Source: Bog-473 sp963764305 | Lineage (GTDB): Bacteria; Actinomycetota; Acidimicrobiia; Acidimicrobiales; RAAP-2 | NCBI GenBank assembly: GCA_963764305.1 | Contig: CAVXSD010000007.1 | Coordinates: 682,001-746,000 of the forward strand | Length of the DNA: 64,000 nucleotides | Direction of reading: 5' to 3' | In this document: piece after piece, positions 1 through 9,276 of the stretch | Position numbering within the stretch: position 1 is the stretch's first letter | Layout of the letters: each line of letters starts with the position of its first letter | Position numbers and translations under genes: made by a program | Notes under the pieces: generated by a model | Database searches by the model: none | What the model was told of the DNA's origin: nothing | What the model saw: only the letters and a program-made list of their open reading frames with translations

Positions 1-1
1 G

Positions 2-595
2 CTCGGACGTGTCCACGGCACGGTCGATGGCTCCTACCGGGATCAGCTGATCGACCGGTTCGATCTCGACCCGACAAAAAAGGTGCGCGCCTACTCCAAG
101 GGGAACCACCAGAAGGTGATCCTGATCGGGGCGCTCATGGTCCGCCCCGACCTCCTCGTCCTCGACGAGCCCACCAGCGGGCTTGATCCTCTGATGGAAC
201 AGGCCTTCCGACAGTGCGTCGGCGAGGCGCGGGAGCGGGGCCAGACCGTCTTTCTCTCGTCGCACATCATGAGCGAGGTGGAAGCGCTCTGTGACCGGGT
301 GGGCATCCTGCGCGACGGAAAGCTGACCGAGATGGGCACGTTGGCCGAGATGCGCCACCTCAGTGCCCTGACCGTCGAGGCGACGCTACTGGGCCCGGCC
401 CCTGACCTCTCCCGAGTCCCCGGGGTCAGCGCGGTGGAGATCGACGGGAGGGTCCTCCGTTGCCAGGTTCGGGGTTCGATGGAGCCGCTGCTCAAAACGT
501 TGGCGGCCGTCGGCGTCACGGAACTGTTGAGTCGAGAGCCCTCGCTCGAAGAGCTGTTCCTCGCGCAATACGGGGACGGTGTCCTTGCACGTTGA
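2..595 (+). CDS. ABC exporter ATP-binding protein (5' end outside window)
   Basis: The visible part is the C-terminal two thirds of an ABC ATPase that powers export through the permease encoded next. The reading frame is open from the window edge, so the Walker A half is missing. Visible are a degenerate signature loop (YSKGNHQKV), Walker B with catalytic Glu (LLVLDEPTSGLDP), the H-loop (SSHIMSEVEAL) and a C-terminal extension of about 80 residues typical of drug or antibiotic exporters. The order ATPase, permease, TetR-like gene suggests a self-regulated multidrug exporter. The substrate cannot be read from sequence. The internal GTG at 83 is not the true start because homology continues upstream of it. 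Confidence 0.9.
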   Translation, partial: LGRVHGTVDGSYRDQLIDRFDLDPTKKVRAYSKGNHQKVILIGALMVRPDLLVLDEPTSGLDPLMEQAFRQCVGEARERGQTVFLSSHIMSEVEALCDRVGILRDGKLTEMGTLAEMRHLSALTVEATLLGPAPDLSRVPGVSAVEIDGRVLRCQVRGSMEPLLKTLAAVGVTELLSREPSLEELFLAQYGDGVLAR

Positions 596-625
596 CTTCG
601 GAGTCCGGGCGCGGAACGCGCGCCG

Positions 626-2238
626 GTGCGCGCCGGTGGATCGCCGGCCACCGTCGTCGCGGCCCTGACCGCCCGCAAGGCCGCGCGCTCGGGGGTGTTG
701 TGGGGCTACATCTTCGGCATCGCGGTTGCCTCGTCGGAAATCAGCTACGTGAAGATCTACAAGACAGCAGCACAACGCGACGCCTTGGCCGCGACGTACG
801 GCTCCAGCAAGGCAACGAGCGCCCTCTTCGGGCCCGCCCCCCAGCTCCAGACAGTGAGCGGCTTCACCGTCTTCAAGATCTCCATGACACTCATGATCCT
901 GGGGGCCATGTGGGGACTCCTGACCAGCACCAGGCTCTTGCGGGGTGAGGAGGAGAGCGGGCGGTGGGATCTCCTGGTCACGGGCCAAACCACCCGGCGT
1001 GGTGCCACGACTCAGGCCCTCGCGGGCCTGGGCGGCGGCGCCATGACGCTGTGGCTGGTCACCGCGATAATCACGGTCCTTTCGGGGCTGGCCTCGAGCG
1101 TGAACATCGCGGCCGGACCCTCGCTGTACTTCGCCCTGGCCCTGATCGCCACCGCCGTCATGTTCCTTGCTGTCGGTGCTGTGACAAGTCAGCTAGCCGC
1201 CACCCGTCGCCGGGCTGCTTCCTGGGGGGCTGCCTTCCTCGGGCTCAGCTACGCGTACGGCTGATTGCCGATGCGGGCGTGAGCCTCCACGGTCTGATCT
1301 GGGCCTCCCCGCTTGGCTGGGTAGAGGAGCTCGAGCCTCTCACCTCGCCCCAACCCTTGGTCCTCTTGCCGATCGTCGCCTTCACCGCGGCGCTCGCCGC
1401 AATAGCGGTGCACCTCGCCGGCAAGCGCGACGTCGGCGAGAGCATCGTGCCCGACCGGGCGCACTCAGAGGCGCACCTCGGGTTGCTGTTCGGTCCGACG
1501 GGACTTGCGATCCGCCTTCTTCGGGCCACGGTCATCGGCTGGTGGGTTGCCATCGCCGTGTCGGCGCTCCTCTACGGGCTCATCGCGAAGTCGGCCGGTG
1601 CCACGATCTCGGGATCCGTCGAAGAGGTGTTCTCCAAGCTCGGAGCGAGCGGGACCGGGGCCGACGCGGTGCTCGGCGTGTGCTTCCTCATCGAGGCGAT
1701 CCTGATCGCCTTCGTCGCCGCCGGTCAGGTCACCGCGGCGCGCTCCGAGGAGTCGGGCGGCATGCTCGACCACTTCCTGACCCGACCAGTGTCTCGTCAA
1801 TCGTGGCTCGGCGGGAGGCTCCTCGTGGCGCTCCTCGTGCTCGTAGTGAGCGGCGTCGTTGCCGGTGTCTTCGCCTGGTTGGGGGCCGCAACCCAGCACA
1901 CGGGGTTGCGACTCACGACTTTGCTTGACGCCGGCATCAACCTCGTGCCACCGGCAATCGTCGTCTTGGGCCTCGGTGTCCTGGCCTTTGGAGTTCGACC
2001 CCGAGCGACATCGATCGTCGTCTACGGCGTGTTGGGGTGGTCCCTCCTCGTGGTCATCGTGGGCGGGATCGGTGCCATCAACCACTGGGTGCTCGATACG
2101 TCGGTCTTCCACCACATGGCGTCGGCTCCCGCCGTGCGACCCAACTGGGAGGCGAACGCCTTGATGACCATCATTGGAGTGTCGGCAGCGCTCCTCGGAG
2201 GGTTCGCGTTCAGCCGACGAGACCTGCAGGGAGAATGA
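626..2238 (+). pseudogene. ABC-2 type exporter permease, frameshifted
   Basis: This is the membrane partner of the upstream ATPase, about 537 residues with roughly 12 hydrophobic segments in two repeats, as in polyketide/multidrug ABC-2 permeases. The N-terminal half (from GTG 626, RARK-rich start then GVLWGYIFGIAVASSE) runs in one frame to a TGA at 1262-1264. The C-terminal half continues in another frame from about 1255 (RLIADAG, IGWWVAIAVSALLYG, SEESGGMLDHFLTRPVSR). One missing base near 1253-1258 would restore a single protein. Either a sequencing indel or a real inactivation is possible. The start is uncertain, because a GTG at 579 overlaps the ATPase end but is in a different frame. Its stop overlaps the TetR-like ATG at 2235. 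Confidence 0.75.
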
Positions 2239-2400
2239 CCTCATTGCGCGAGAATCCGGCGACTCCTGTGGGAATCCCGATGGACGATCGGTCGGTGGCG
2301 TTCGAAGTCCTCACGGCTCGTGCTCGAATCCGCGAAGCAGCACTCGAGCACTTCGCCAACGAGGGATACGAGCGTGCGACCATACGGGCGGTCGCCCCAT
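2235..2400 (+). pseudogene. TetR-family regulator, N-terminal remnant
   Basis: The ATG overlaps the permease stop (ATGA). The encoded start is a short leader followed by a typical first TetR helix and the beginning of the HTH (ARIREAALEHFANEGYERATIRAVA). Right after this, where the recognition helix should follow, similarity ends, and the opposite-strand cyclase gene begins at 2450. The frame stays open downstream but the residues no longer look like any regulator. I read this as a TetR gene cut by deletion or rearrangement that originally controlled the exporter. The exact breakpoint, about 2390-2410, is inferred from loss of similarity. Confidence 0.65.
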
Positions 2401-2449
2401 TCACGACGGATGTTCAGAGAGAAATGGAGTGGCGCGCTGCCGCATGCAG

Positions 2450-3109
2450 TCAGCCCCGCAGGGAGCGTGCCGGCCGCCGGCGCCAGGTGTCGACGCAGCC
2501 CGGCGAGCAGAACAGCACCATGGAGCCGCGGACGTCGTGGGCGATCTCCTCGGCGGTGTCATGGGTCAGCGGGAGCCCGCAGATGGGGTCACGGGAGCCG
2601 TCCGCGCCGCTCCCGGCCATGCGGATGCTCGAGGCTGGTACCGGCTTCTCGACCCCGCGCAACGTCACGTGGGTCTCGGAAACGATCTCGCCCCAGCTCG
2701 GGAGGAAGTCGATGACCGCCGGAGCGGCCAGCGCCTCGCCGGCAGGAGCCTGGTCGCACAGGCGTGCCGCGACGTTCACGCAGTGGCCGATGTAGTCGTC
2801 CCCCTCCATCAGGATCACGTTCCCGCACGTGAGTCCCGAGCGGATGGAGACCGTCTCGACCGCTCCCACCTCGCCCACGACATAGTGCAACTCCAGAATG
2901 GTTTCGAGGAGCGGGCGGGTGTCGACGCACACCAGCATGACGCCGTCCCCGAGCCACTTGGCGATCCGCACGCCCCGGCGCGCGGAGATATCGCGGAGGA
3001 GAGAGCGGAACGCGGTCAACACGTCGACGGCACGCTCGTCACCCTCGAGCTCCGTCAGCGCGGTGAATCCCGAGACGTCGACGAAGGAAAAGCTGCGATG
3101 CACCCGCAC
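2450..3109 (-). CDS. Class III adenylate/guanylate cyclase with C-terminal YHS-like domain
   Basis: A 219-residue soluble protein. Residues about 3-165 form a class III cyclase catalytic domain: first metal Asp in FVDVSGFTAL, second metal Asp and base-binding Lys in KWLGDGVML, Asp of the adenine pocket in GDDYIGH, and the transition-state Asn and Arg in VNVAAR. All key residues are present, so it should make cAMP (or cGMP) from the NTP. Residues about 173-212 resemble a YHS/TRASH metal-binding module (DPICG, then LFCSPGC). The GTG at 3109 is chosen because GGGAG lies 7 nt upstream and the domain begins at once; there is no receiver or membrane part. It is divergent from the dehydrogenase at 3206, with a shared 96-bp promoter region. 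Confidence 0.8.
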   Translation of the reverse strand: MRVHRSFSFVDVSGFTALTELEGDERAVDVLTAFRSLLRDISARRGVRIAKWLGDGVMLVCVDTRPLLETILELHYVVGEVGAVETVSIRSGLTCGNVILMEGDDYIGHCVNVAARLCDQAPAGEALAAPAVIDFLPSWGEIVSETHVTLRGVEKPVPASSIRMAGSGADGSRDPICGLPLTHDTAEEIAHDVRGSMVLFCSPGCVDTWRRRPARSLRG

Positions 3110-3205
3110 ACCGAGATGCTCCCATGCCGGCCGCTCCGCGGCCCAATTTCTCCCTCTTGCTCGAACCGGATGGTGGCGCCCGGTCGGCCCTCCTACGATG
3201 ACGCA

Positions 3206-3985
3206 ATGGAGCCGGAGGGGGGACAGCTCGACGGCAAGGTCGTGCTGGTCAGCGGCGGCGCGTCGGACATCGGGCGCTCCACGGCACTCCAACTCGCCGG
3301 CGCGGGTGCCGCGGTGGTGGTCGGCGACGTGTCCCTCGAGGGAGCGCGGTCGGTGGCCGAGCAGGTGGTGGCGGCGGGAGGGCGCGCCGTGGGCGTGCTC
3401 TGCGACGTACGCCGCGAAGAGTCGGTCGCCGCCTTCGTCGAGAGTGCCGTCGCGGAATTCGGCGGTGTGGACGCGATCGACCACAACGCCGCCTGGAGTC
3501 ACCCGCGCCTCGACACCGATGCGGTCGGGGTGGATCTGGGCGTCTGGGAGCGGGCGATAGAGATCACGACGCGTGGCGCCCTCCTCCTGGCCCGCCACGC
3601 CATCCCGGTCATGACGGAGGGGGGCGGGGGGTCAATCGTCACCATCTCGTCGGGGACGAGCACCATCGGCGAGTCGACCAGGGTGGCCTACGGCGTATCG
3701 AAGGCCGCGCTCAACCAGCTGACGCGTCACCTCGCCGTGCGCTACGGCCGCGACGGGGTCCGCGCCAACGCCATCGCTCCCGGCTTCATCCTCACGGAGA
3801 CGGCCGCGACCCAGGTGCCGGCCGAGATCCAGGCACGCCTGGCCGAGGCCAACCCGACCCGGCGTCTCGGCACACCCGACGACATCGCCCGCGTCGTGGT
3901 CTTCCTCTGCAGCGACGCCGCGGCCTACGTGAACGGCCAGGTGCTCCACGTCGACGGCGGGCACCAGATCGCCGGGATGATGTAG
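3206..3985 (+). CDS. SDR-family NAD(P)-dependent oxidoreductase
   Basis: A 259-residue classical short-chain dehydrogenase with a Rossmann fold. The dinucleotide loop is SGGASDIGRS, slightly off the usual TGxxxGxG. The NNAG motif is changed to HNAA. The catalytic Ser is in VTISSG and the Tyr/Lys pair in YGVSK, followed by the usual PGFI segment and the C-terminal VNGQVLHVDGG. The substrate is unknown; families like this oxidise or reduce alcohol/ketone groups on lipids, steroids or sugars. The ATG at 3206 precedes the beta1 strand by a normal 12 residues. It is followed 7 nt later by a second SDR gene, so the two are probably cotranscribed. Confidence 0.85.
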   Translation: MEPEGGQLDGKVVLVSGGASDIGRSTALQLAGAGAAVVVGDVSLEGARSVAEQVVAAGGRAVGVLCDVRREESVAAFVESAVAEFGGVDAIDHNAAWSHPRLDTDAVGVDLGVWERAIEITTRGALLLARHAIPVMTEGGGGSIVTISSGTSTIGESTRVAYGVSKAALNQLTRHLAVRYGRDGVRANAIAPGFILTETAATQVPAEIQARLAEANPTRRLGTPDDIARVVVFLCSDAAAYVNGQVLHVDGGHQIAGMM

Positions 3986-3992
3986 GTGGCCG

Positions 3993-4865
3993 ATGCCTGA
4001 GTCCCGCCGTGTCGCCCTGGTCACCGGCGCCAGCCGGGGCATCGGCCGCTGTGCCGCGGTTGCTTTGGCCCGTCGCGGCTTCGACGTCGTGATCACGGCC
4101 CGCACGGTGCACGAGGGAGACGGCCGCGCCCACGCCTCGAGCACCCTGGTGCGCGACGAGCCGTTGCCCATCGCCGGCAGCCTCGACTCCACGGCGGCAG
4201 AGATCGAGGCCCTGGGACGGCACTGCCTGGCCGTGCCCATGGACCTGATGGACCGGGCCTCGGTCGAGCGGGTGGCCGCCATCGCCCTGGCCGACGTGGG
4301 CCGGGTCGACGTCCTGGTCAACAACGCCATCTACCAGGGTCCGGGCACCATGGACCGGATTTTGGACCTGCCCCTCGAGCTGGCCGAACGCTGCCTGGTG
4401 GGCGACTACCTCCATCCACTCCTGCTCACCCAGTTGCTCCTTCCCGCCATGCTCGAGCGTGGGGAGGGCCGCCTGGTCAACATGCTCTCCGAGGCCGCCT
4501 TCACCACGCCGCCGGCTCCCGCCGGCGCCGGCGGGTGGGGCGTGGCCTACGCCGCGGCCAAGGCGGCCTTCCACCGGGTGACCGACATGTGCCACGTGGA
4601 ATTCGCGGCCCAGGGCATCTTGGCCTTCTCCATCGCGCCGGGCCTCACCCTGACCGAGTCCATGCGGGCCTCGGGCATGGACGCCGTCCTCGTCGGAGCC
4701 GGTCACGTGCCTGCGCCGCCCGAAGTGGCCGGTGAGGTGGCGGCCTGGTTGGGCTCTGACCCCGACGCCGGCCGCTACGCGGGCCAGATCGTGTCGTCCC
4801 GCAAAGTGTGCAAGGAGCTGGCACTCGTGCCGGGCTGGCCGCCGCCGCGGCTGCGGCGCACCTAA
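3993..4865 (+). CDS. SDR-family NAD(P)-dependent oxidoreductase
   Basis: A 290-residue short-chain dehydrogenase, only 7 nt after the preceding SDR. The cofactor motif TGASRGIG is canonical, the structural motif is LVNNAIYQG, and the catalytic Tyr/Lys is in YAAAK. The protein has an insertion of about 25 residues after beta2 (residues 30-60, containing HEGDGRAHAS) and lacks the usual C-terminal DGG motif. That pattern resembles actinobacterial SDRs annotated near fatty-acid or terpenoid degradation. The substrate is unassigned. Its stop overlaps the convergent SCO6745-family gene by 4 nt. Confidence 0.85.
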   Translation: MPESRRVALVTGASRGIGRCAAVALARRGFDVVITARTVHEGDGRAHASSTLVRDEPLPIAGSLDSTAAEIEALGRHCLAVPMDLMDRASVERVAAIALADVGRVDVLVNNAIYQGPGTMDRILDLPLELAERCLVGDYLHPLLLTQLLLPAMLERGEGRLVNMLSEAAFTTPPAPAGAGGWGVAYAAAKAAFHRVTDMCHVEFAAQGILAFSIAPGLTLTESMRASGMDAVLVGAGHVPAPPEVAGEVAAWLGSDPDAGRYAGQIVSSRKVCKELALVPGWPPPRLRRT

Positions 4866-5689
4866 CCAGCCCGGGCGCGGGGCAGCCCCATCGGGTTGGG
4901 GAACGGCACCAGCCCGGACGCGGCGACATCGGCGGCACAGGCGCCGAGCGCGCCGTACAGCTCGTCGAGCGCCGTGTCGCTGAAGGCGGCGTACGCGGGC
5001 TCGGCCAGCTCGTCGGTCAGCTCCTCCACTCTCCCGTGCAGGGTCCGGCCGGCGTCGGTGACGCGCCCGTCGCGGTGCAGCAGGCCCCGGCGCGTCAACG
5101 TGGCCACGGCACCGTCCCACGCGTCCTCGCTCCAGCCCCGGTTGTCGCGGAGCAGCTCCACGGGGATCGCCTTGGTCCCCGCGGCCAGCACGTGCGCCTC
5201 CACCCCGCTGAGGCCGTGCACCACGAGGGCCGCTACGTGCCCGTCCCCACGGTGCTCGCGCAGCGTGGTGCAGGCCTGCCAGGCCTCGCCCAGCCCGCCG
5301 GTCCCCAGTGCGGTCGAGATCTGCGGCCAGAGCGACTGGTTGGCTCCCGCCATCACCCGTCCCGGCCCGCTGCAGGCCGCCACCGCCCGCCGCAGCAGCG
5401 GCAGGGAGGCCAGGAGCACCGAGCGGGCCTCGACGCGGCACACCTCGCCGAGCGCCTCGGCCGCCGCGATGGCCCGCACGCGGCACAGGGTCTCGGGCGC
5501 CACGACATCCCAGCACCCGGGCACCGCCCTCCCGACCATGTCGGGGTGGAAATTGAAGAAGGCCGCGGTCACCGGTCCGGCCGCCACCCGCCCGAGCGGC
5601 GCGGCGCGGGCGGCGAAGTAGCCCGCCCAGAAGCTGCGGAGCCCCGCCTCACGCAGCGCGGCCCGGCAGCCCGGTGCGAAATAGGTCAC
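4862..5689 (-). CDS. SCO6745-family protein
   Basis: A 275-residue protein of a family found almost only in actinobacteria (named for Streptomyces SCO6745), with no established biochemical function. Recognisable family segments are a proline/glycine-rich start with GRVAAGPV, an SFFNFHP-like block (AAFFNFHPDMV), a LREHRGDGHVAAL motif, and a C-terminal half resembling a winged helix (TLTRRGLLHRDGRVTDAGR). The last 100 residues therefore probably form an MarR-like fold. The start is GTG at 5689. It follows qcrB on the same strand after 62 nt but is not a known respiratory component. Confidence 0.75.
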   Translation of the reverse strand: MTYFAPGCRAALREAGLRSFWAGYFAARAAPLGRVAAGPVTAAFFNFHPDMVGRAVPGCWDVVAPETLCRVRAIAAAEALGEVCRVEARSVLLASLPLLRRAVAACSGPGRVMAGANQSLWPQISTALGTGGLGEAWQACTTLREHRGDGHVAALVVHGLSGVEAHVLAAGTKAIPVELLRDNRGWSEDAWDGAVATLTRRGLLHRDGRVTDAGRTLHGRVEELTDELAEPAYAAFSDTALDELYGALGACAADVAASGLVPFPNPMGLPRARAG

Positions 5690-5751
5690 GGCGTGGACGG
5701 ACTCGGCGGCGACCCACAGGTCGCGGGCCGAGACGCGGCCACGCCGTGTGC

Positions 5752-7317
5752 TCAGCGGCTGACCTGTCGGGCGCCCGTGGGCGAGCTCTCCGGCTCACGG
5801 ATGCCGCCATTGCTCAACGGCTCGATGTCGATGCGCACCGGGACGGGCTCGGGGTCCAGTTCCGAATGCTCGTCGTCGGGCCGGGGCTCGGCCGGGACCG
5901 TCGAGTACTCGCCCTCGACGGAGCGACGGACGATGACGGCGCGCTTGCGTTTCCCGATGTCGTGCACGCCCTGCATCTCCCGGCACAGCTGGTAGGCGAT
6001 GAGCCCGCTGATGATCGGGACGATGATGACCGCGAACCGGAAGAACCAGAGCACCACGTTCAGCGAGATGTGGAAGAAGTTGGCCAGGACGTCGGTCGAG
6101 CTCGCTGCGAAGAGCGTGAAGAGGAGGGCGAAGACGGCCACGCCGGCGGCCGTGCGCTTGGGTCTGTCCCGCGGCCGGTCGAGCAGGTTGTGCAGTGCCT
6201 TGTCGCCGGTCACCCTGACCTCGAGCGAGGGCCACAGCATGCACAGGGTGAAGATGAGGCCGGGGAACACCACGGCGGGGAGGAAGACCTCGAGGGGGAT
6301 GGTGTGCCCGAAGGCGGCCAACTCCCAGGACGGCATGATCCGCAGGGCGCCGTCGAGCCAACCCATGTACCAGTCGGGCTGCACGGCGTAGGAGATCTTG
6401 GACGCGTCATAGGAGCCGAACTGCCAGATGGGGTTGATCTGGGCGAAAGCCCCGAGCAGTGCAGTGGCCGCGGTCACCATGAAGAGGAACCCCGTGGTCT
6501 TGGCCATGAAGGTCGGGAACATCGGCGAGCCGACGACGTTGTCCTCGGTGCGCCCCTCGCCGGCGAATTGTGTGTGCTTCTGGAGCACCAGGAGGCCGAG
6601 GTGCGCCGAGAGCAACCCGATCAGGACGAGCGGGATGATCAGGACATGAATGATGAAGAAGCGCGGGATGATGATGCCCGTGCCGGGGAACTGCCCGCCC
6701 CACAGGAACGTCACCAGGTAACTGCCCAAGAGCGGGATCGACTCGGCGATGGAGTACCCGATGCGCAACCCGGTGCCCGAGATCAGGTCGTCGGGAAGCG
6801 AGTAGCCGATGAAGCCCTCCAGGATGGCCAGGATCAGCATGGTGATGCCGATGAGCCAGTTCAGCTCGCGCGGCTTGCGGAAGGCCCCCGTGAAAAAGAT
6901 GCGGGCCATGTGCACGATGATGGACCCGGTGAAGATGTCGGCCGACCAGTGGTGCATCTGGCGGATGAGCAGCCCGCCCCGCACATCGAAGGAGATGCTG
7001 ACGGTCGACTTGAACGCCTCCGAGACCCACTGGCCGTCCAGCGGCTTGTAGCTGCCGTGGTAGATGACCTGCTGGGTCGAGGGGACGAAGTAGAGCGACA
7101 GGAAGATGCCGGTCGCAATTAACACCACGAACGAGTACAGGGCGATCTCGCCCAGCATGAAGGACCAGTGGTCCGGAAAGATCTTGTCGAGGAAGACGCG
7201 GCCGCCCTTGGCCACGCCCAGCCGGTCGTCGAGCTCGCCCACGACCTTGCCGACGTGCCCGTAGGGGCCCAGGGCCGCCTTGGTGCTGCGCTTGGTCTTC
7301 GCGGCGGTGGCGCTCAT
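5752..7317 (-). CDS. qcrB: Cytochrome bc1 complex cytochrome b subunit
   Basis: A 521-residue integral membrane subunit that oxidises menaquinol and carries the two b-type hemes of the actinobacterial bc1 complex. Heme-ligand histidines sit in RQMHHWSADIF and in the helix with IIPLVLIGLLSAHLG. The Qo-site motif is PDWY, the actinobacterial version of PEWY. About nine transmembrane helices are visible. A charged C-terminal tail of about 90 residues (from about 430) is typical of actinobacterial QcrB, which forms a supercomplex with the aa3 oxidase. The ATG overlaps the qcrA stop by 4 nt. It is the last gene of the ctaE-qcrCAB unit. Confidence 0.95.
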   Translation of the reverse strand: MSATAAKTKRSTKAALGPYGHVGKVVGELDDRLGVAKGGRVFLDKIFPDHWSFMLGEIALYSFVVLIATGIFLSLYFVPSTQQVIYHGSYKPLDGQWVSEAFKSTVSISFDVRGGLLIRQMHHWSADIFTGSIIVHMARIFFTGAFRKPRELNWLIGITMLILAILEGFIGYSLPDDLISGTGLRIGYSIAESIPLLGSYLVTFLWGGQFPGTGIIIPRFFIIHVLIIPLVLIGLLSAHLGLLVLQKHTQFAGEGRTEDNVVGSPMFPTFMAKTTGFLFMVTAATALLGAFAQINPIWQFGSYDASKISYAVQPDWYMGWLDGALRIMPSWELAAFGHTIPLEVFLPAVVFPGLIFTLCMLWPSLEVRVTGDKALHNLLDRPRDRPKRTAAGVAVFALLFTLFAASSTDVLANFFHISLNVVLWFFRFAVIIVPIISGLIAYQLCREMQGVHDIGKRKRAVIVRRSVEGEYSTVPAEPRPDDEHSELDPEPVPVRIDIEPLSNGGIREPESSPTGARQVSR

Positions 7318-8279
7318 GAGTTCCGCTCCCAGAAGCCAGGCCCGACGGCCTCGTCATAGGGTGCCATGGAGATGAGGTACCCCGCGTCGTTGTAGCCGAG
7401 GTGCAGCTGGGGCAGCGGCCGGGGCGCCGGACCGAACTGGGGCACCGCGCCGTTACGCACGTTGAACATGGACTGGTGGCAGGGGCAGACCAACAACTCG
7501 AGCTCTTGCTCGTAGAGGCCGACGGGGCAGCCGAGGTGCGTGCACAGCTTGGAGTAGGCGACGTAGCCGTCAGGGGTCCAATTCTCGCGACCTGGCTCGG
7601 TCGTGAAGGGCTGGTCCGACACCCGGATCAGCACGGTCTGGTCGACCGCCTGTCCCTCGTCGGTGATGAACCCGGTCTCGGGGTTGACCGTCCGCTGGGG
7701 GTAGACGGTCATGATGCCGCCGACGACCAGGGTGTTCTTGCGCACCGGACGGCCGTTGGAGTCCACCAGGACCGTCCCCTTCCGCCAGCCGGTGACCTCG
7801 AGGGAGTCACCGGGCAGCGGGCCGAGGGAGCGTATGAGCGGGAAGGCGGCCACGATCGCGAAGACGCCGGCGCCCAGCGCGAACAGGCCGCCGAGCATCC
7901 GGCGCCGCCTGACGACCACGGCGGAGCGCTCGACGAGGGCGGCCGACATGACGTCGCGCTCCTCGGGGGTCGAGGCGAGCGTGTGGCGCTCCTCGACGAA
8001 GGGCCCCTGGGGCATGAGGTACTTGCCCCAGGCGGTCAGGCCGAACCCGAGGGCGAACAGGCCGGCGCCGAGGGCGCCCCCGAAGGTCCAGGGGCTCCAG
8101 TTCTGCCAGTAGGCCGCGCCGGCCACACCGAAGCAGACGACAGCCACCAAGAGGATGAGGGCGATGATCTTCTCGGACCGGTCCGGGTTCTTCGCCGCGT
8201 CGCCCATGTGCGGGTCACTCAGGGCGGCCACCGGCATGGGCACCCGCGTACGCGAGGGCTGGTGCTCCGGGTCGCTCAC
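7314..8279 (-). CDS. qcrA: Cytochrome bc1 complex Rieske iron-sulfur subunit
   Basis: A 321-residue Rieske protein with three N-terminal membrane helices (residues about 38-60, 68-90, 127-150), the actinobacterial arrangement. The C-terminal domain binds a [2Fe-2S] cluster through CTHLGC near residue 246 and CPCHQS near residue 265, two Cys and two His, with the disulfide cysteines also present. It passes electrons from menaquinol to the diheme QcrC. Its ATG overlaps the qcrC stop and its stop overlaps the qcrB start, which implies translational coupling. Confidence 0.95.
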   Translation of the reverse strand: MSDPEHQPSRTRVPMPVAALSDPHMGDAAKNPDRSEKIIALILLVAVVCFGVAGAAYWQNWSPWTFGGALGAGLFALGFGLTAWGKYLMPQGPFVEERHTLASTPEERDVMSAALVERSAVVVRRRRMLGGLFALGAGVFAIVAAFPLIRSLGPLPGDSLEVTGWRKGTVLVDSNGRPVRKNTLVVGGIMTVYPQRTVNPETGFITDEGQAVDQTVLIRVSDQPFTTEPGRENWTPDGYVAYSKLCTHLGCPVGLYEQELELLVCPCHQSMFNVRNGAVPQFGPAPRPLPQLHLGYNDAGYLISMAPYDEAVGPGFWERNS

Positions 8280-9265
8280 GAACGCTCCCCGATCCAGAAG
8301 CAGATGAGGGCGAGGCCACCCACGCCGATCAGCAGGGCGACGAAGCCCTCCGCCACCGGGCCCACGCCACCGAGCGAGAACCCGCCGGGGTTCGTCGGGT
8401 GCTGCAAGCGGCCGGTGACGTAGGAGGTGATGTCGGTCACCTGTCGGTCGGTCAAGTTGCCCGAGAAGCGCGGCATGTTGGCCGGGCCGGTCCGCATCGC
8501 CTCGACCACCTGCTGCGACGTCACCGAGCGGTTGATCAGCGACGGGGCGTTGGTGCCGAAGGCCAGCGCGTCACCCGTTCCCTCAATGGTGTGGCAGGCG
8601 GCACAGTTGAGCGAGAAGAGGTCCTGTCCGGCCGACTGGTCGGCCCCGGCCAGGTGTGGGGTCGGCACGGCCGGCACGGAGGGGTCGAGCGAGTTGACCC
8701 AGGCCGCCAGCTCCAACGCCTGCACGGGCGTCAGTCGCGTCTCCCGGCGCTCGGCCTCCACCGACTTGACGTCGGCGGCCGGCATGCGGCCCGTGCTCAC
8801 CCAGAAGTCGACCGTGGCCGCCCCGACACCCTGCAGGTTGGGCCCGATGGTGGCCTGGCCGTCGGGACCCACGCCGTTGGCCTCGTTGCCGTGACAGCTC
8901 GAGCACGTCTGCGCGAACAGCAGCTGCCCGGCCGAGATGAACGACTTGGGCGGGTTGGCGTAGGTGATGGCCGTGTTGCCGTAGGAGATGAGGTGGCCGT
9001 TCAGGCAGGTCCTGGAGGTGCTGAGGAAGGGGTTGCCGGCGTTGGGCACCGCGTTGGTGACGCCCTTGACGTTGACGGTGCCGCAGGAACGGGTCGTGAC
9101 GTGCTTGTTGGGGATCAGCGGCACCTGGGCGGTGTCGGTGTGCCCGCTGGCGCCGGCATCGGTCCCCGGGAAGAACATCGCCAGCGAAGCCAGGGCGGCC
9201 ACCGAGAGCAGGCCGGCGGGCAACAGGAACCGGCTGCTCACTGTCCTCTTGCGTGGTGCGCGCAC
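8276..9265 (-). CDS. qcrC: Cytochrome bc1 complex diheme cytochrome c subunit
   Basis: A 329-residue c-type cytochrome with two CxxCH heme sites (CSSCH in the first domain, CAACH in the second) and axial Met candidates (RMPAAD, NMPRFSG). An N-terminal membrane anchor follows RAPRKR, and a C-terminal helix (FVALLIGVGGLALICFW) holds it in the membrane. In actinobacteria this diheme protein passes electrons directly to the oxidase, replacing a mobile cytochrome c. GTG at 9265 keeps the basic residues before the anchor; GTG at 9241 is an alternative giving 321 residues. The next gene upstream, ctaE, ends 11 nt before it. Confidence 0.92.
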   Translation of the reverse strand: MRAPRKRTVSSRFLLPAGLLSVAALASLAMFFPGTDAGASGHTDTAQVPLIPNKHVTTRSCGTVNVKGVTNAVPNAGNPFLSTSRTCLNGHLISYGNTAITYANPPKSFISAGQLLFAQTCSSCHGNEANGVGPDGQATIGPNLQGVGAATVDFWVSTGRMPAADVKSVEAERRETRLTPVQALELAAWVNSLDPSVPAVPTPHLAGADQSAGQDLFSLNCAACHTIEGTGDALAFGTNAPSLINRSVTSQQVVEAMRTGPANMPRFSGNLTDRQVTDITSYVTGRLQHPTNPGGFSLGGVGPVAEGFVALLIGVGGLALICFWIGERS

Positions 9266-9276
9266 GCCTCGCCTAC

